In this document: in pieces, positions 63,859-64,000 of the stretch
How positions within the stretch are numbered: the stretch's first letter is position 1
Layout: every line of letters starts with the position of its first letter
From: Nocardiopsis gilva YIM 90087
Lineage (GTDB): Bacteria; Actinomycetota; Actinomycetes; Streptosporangiales; Streptosporangiaceae
Assembly (NCBI RefSeq): GCF_002263495.1
Contig: NZ_CP022753.1
Location: 4,898,001-4,962,000 of the forward strand
DNA length: 64,000 nucleotides
Direction: 5' to 3'
The notes under the pieces: generated by a model
What the model was told of the DNA's origin: nothing
The model's database searches: none
The model's input: only the letters and a program-made list of their open reading frames with translations
Made by a program: the position numbers and the translations under genes

Positions 63859-64000
63859 TCAGTGACCGCCGCTGAGTGTGCCGGTGAGCTCCTTGTGCAG
63901 CTCCTCGCTGGGCACGTTGAGGCCGGTGATCTCGACGTCGATGCCATGCTTGGCGAACTTGTCGCTGGCGTGGTCCAGCGCCGCCACCGCCGAGGAGTCC
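63859..64000 (-). CDS. SulP-family anion transporter, C-terminal end of STAS domain (partial)
   Basis: Only the last 46 residues are in the window: SSAVAALDHASDKFAKHGID, then VEITGLNVPSEELHKELTGT and LSGGH before the stop. This is the C-terminal end of a STAS domain with the ASSAV serine loop and IxGLN strand, as at the end of SLC26/SulP bicarbonate, sulfate or dicarboxylate transporters. The gene continues past the right edge. The full family assignment rests on this short stretch. Confidence 0.7.
   Translation of the reverse strand, partial: DSSAVAALDHASDKFAKHGIDVEITGLNVPSEELHKELTGTLSGGH

Overview
The window is a GC-rich actinobacterial chromosome segment. Very high third-position GC, frequent GTG starts, a conservon (cvnABCD), DUF397/XRE/ATPase cassettes, an AfsR-type SARP and a Zur-box zinc transporter gene point to a filamentous actinomycete. 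The proteins feel most like Nocardiopsis and relatives, but that genus call is a judgement from memory, not a search. I saw no rRNA, tRNA or CRISPR array.

Layout. 1-9 kb: end of an aldo/keto reductase, a Tat-exported PhoX phosphatase, an RsbW-like ATPase, a 51-aa acidic protein and a large RND exporter. 9-15.2 kb: an ion-homeostasis block (ArsR repressor with divergent CDF metal exporter, NhaA, KtrB-KtrA, Zur-controlled zinc-binding lipoprotein). 15.2-19.4 kb: a WhiJ-like regulatory cassette (DUF397, XRE, ATPase), GDPD and a PPOX-fold protein. 19.5-22.8 kb: an SDR plus two acyl-CoA dehydrogenases. 22.8-27.9 kb: VOC protein, bioYMN biotin ECF transporter with a tandem repeat in bioM, lactonase, orphan type II thioesterase. 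28-31.1 kb: conservon cvnABCD. 31.5-39.3 kb: HrpA helicase and a TAXI-TRAP transporter operon. 39.3-40.2 kb: a gene-free island of nested inverted repeats. 40.2-45.2 kb: oxidoreductase/TetR pair, LCP protein, secreted aminopeptidase. 45.2-59.3 kb: a glycan utilisation locus. 59.4-62.5 kb: AfsR-like SARP. 62.5-64 kb: an IS605-like right end or omega-RNA-like segment next to a beheaded amidotransferase gene, then the end of a SulP transporter gene.

The most coherent system is the divergent locus at 45.2-59.3 kb. One arm encodes an ABC sugar-binding lipoprotein, two permeases, a GH5 (probably beta-mannosidase), a Tat-exported GH85 endo-beta-N-acetylglucosaminidase and a GH38 alpha-mannosidase. 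The other arm encodes a LacI regulator, an AGE-family (mannose-type) isomerase and a PfkB fructokinase. Together they could release high-mannose N-glycans, import them, trim them to mannose and GlcNAc, and convert mannose via fructose to fructose-6-phosphate. No ATPase is present, so a shared one is expected.

Two structural themes run through the window. First, a palindromic element of about 65 bp occurs four times between genes, and a second, larger intergenic repeat family occurs at 39.3-40.2 and 53.7-54.3 kb. Second, several otherwise intact genes (SDR, cvnA, cvnB, GH5, GH85 twice) carry single-step frame shifts in or near short G/C runs. This looks more like homopolymer sequencing error than biology and should be resolved before the breaks are interpreted.
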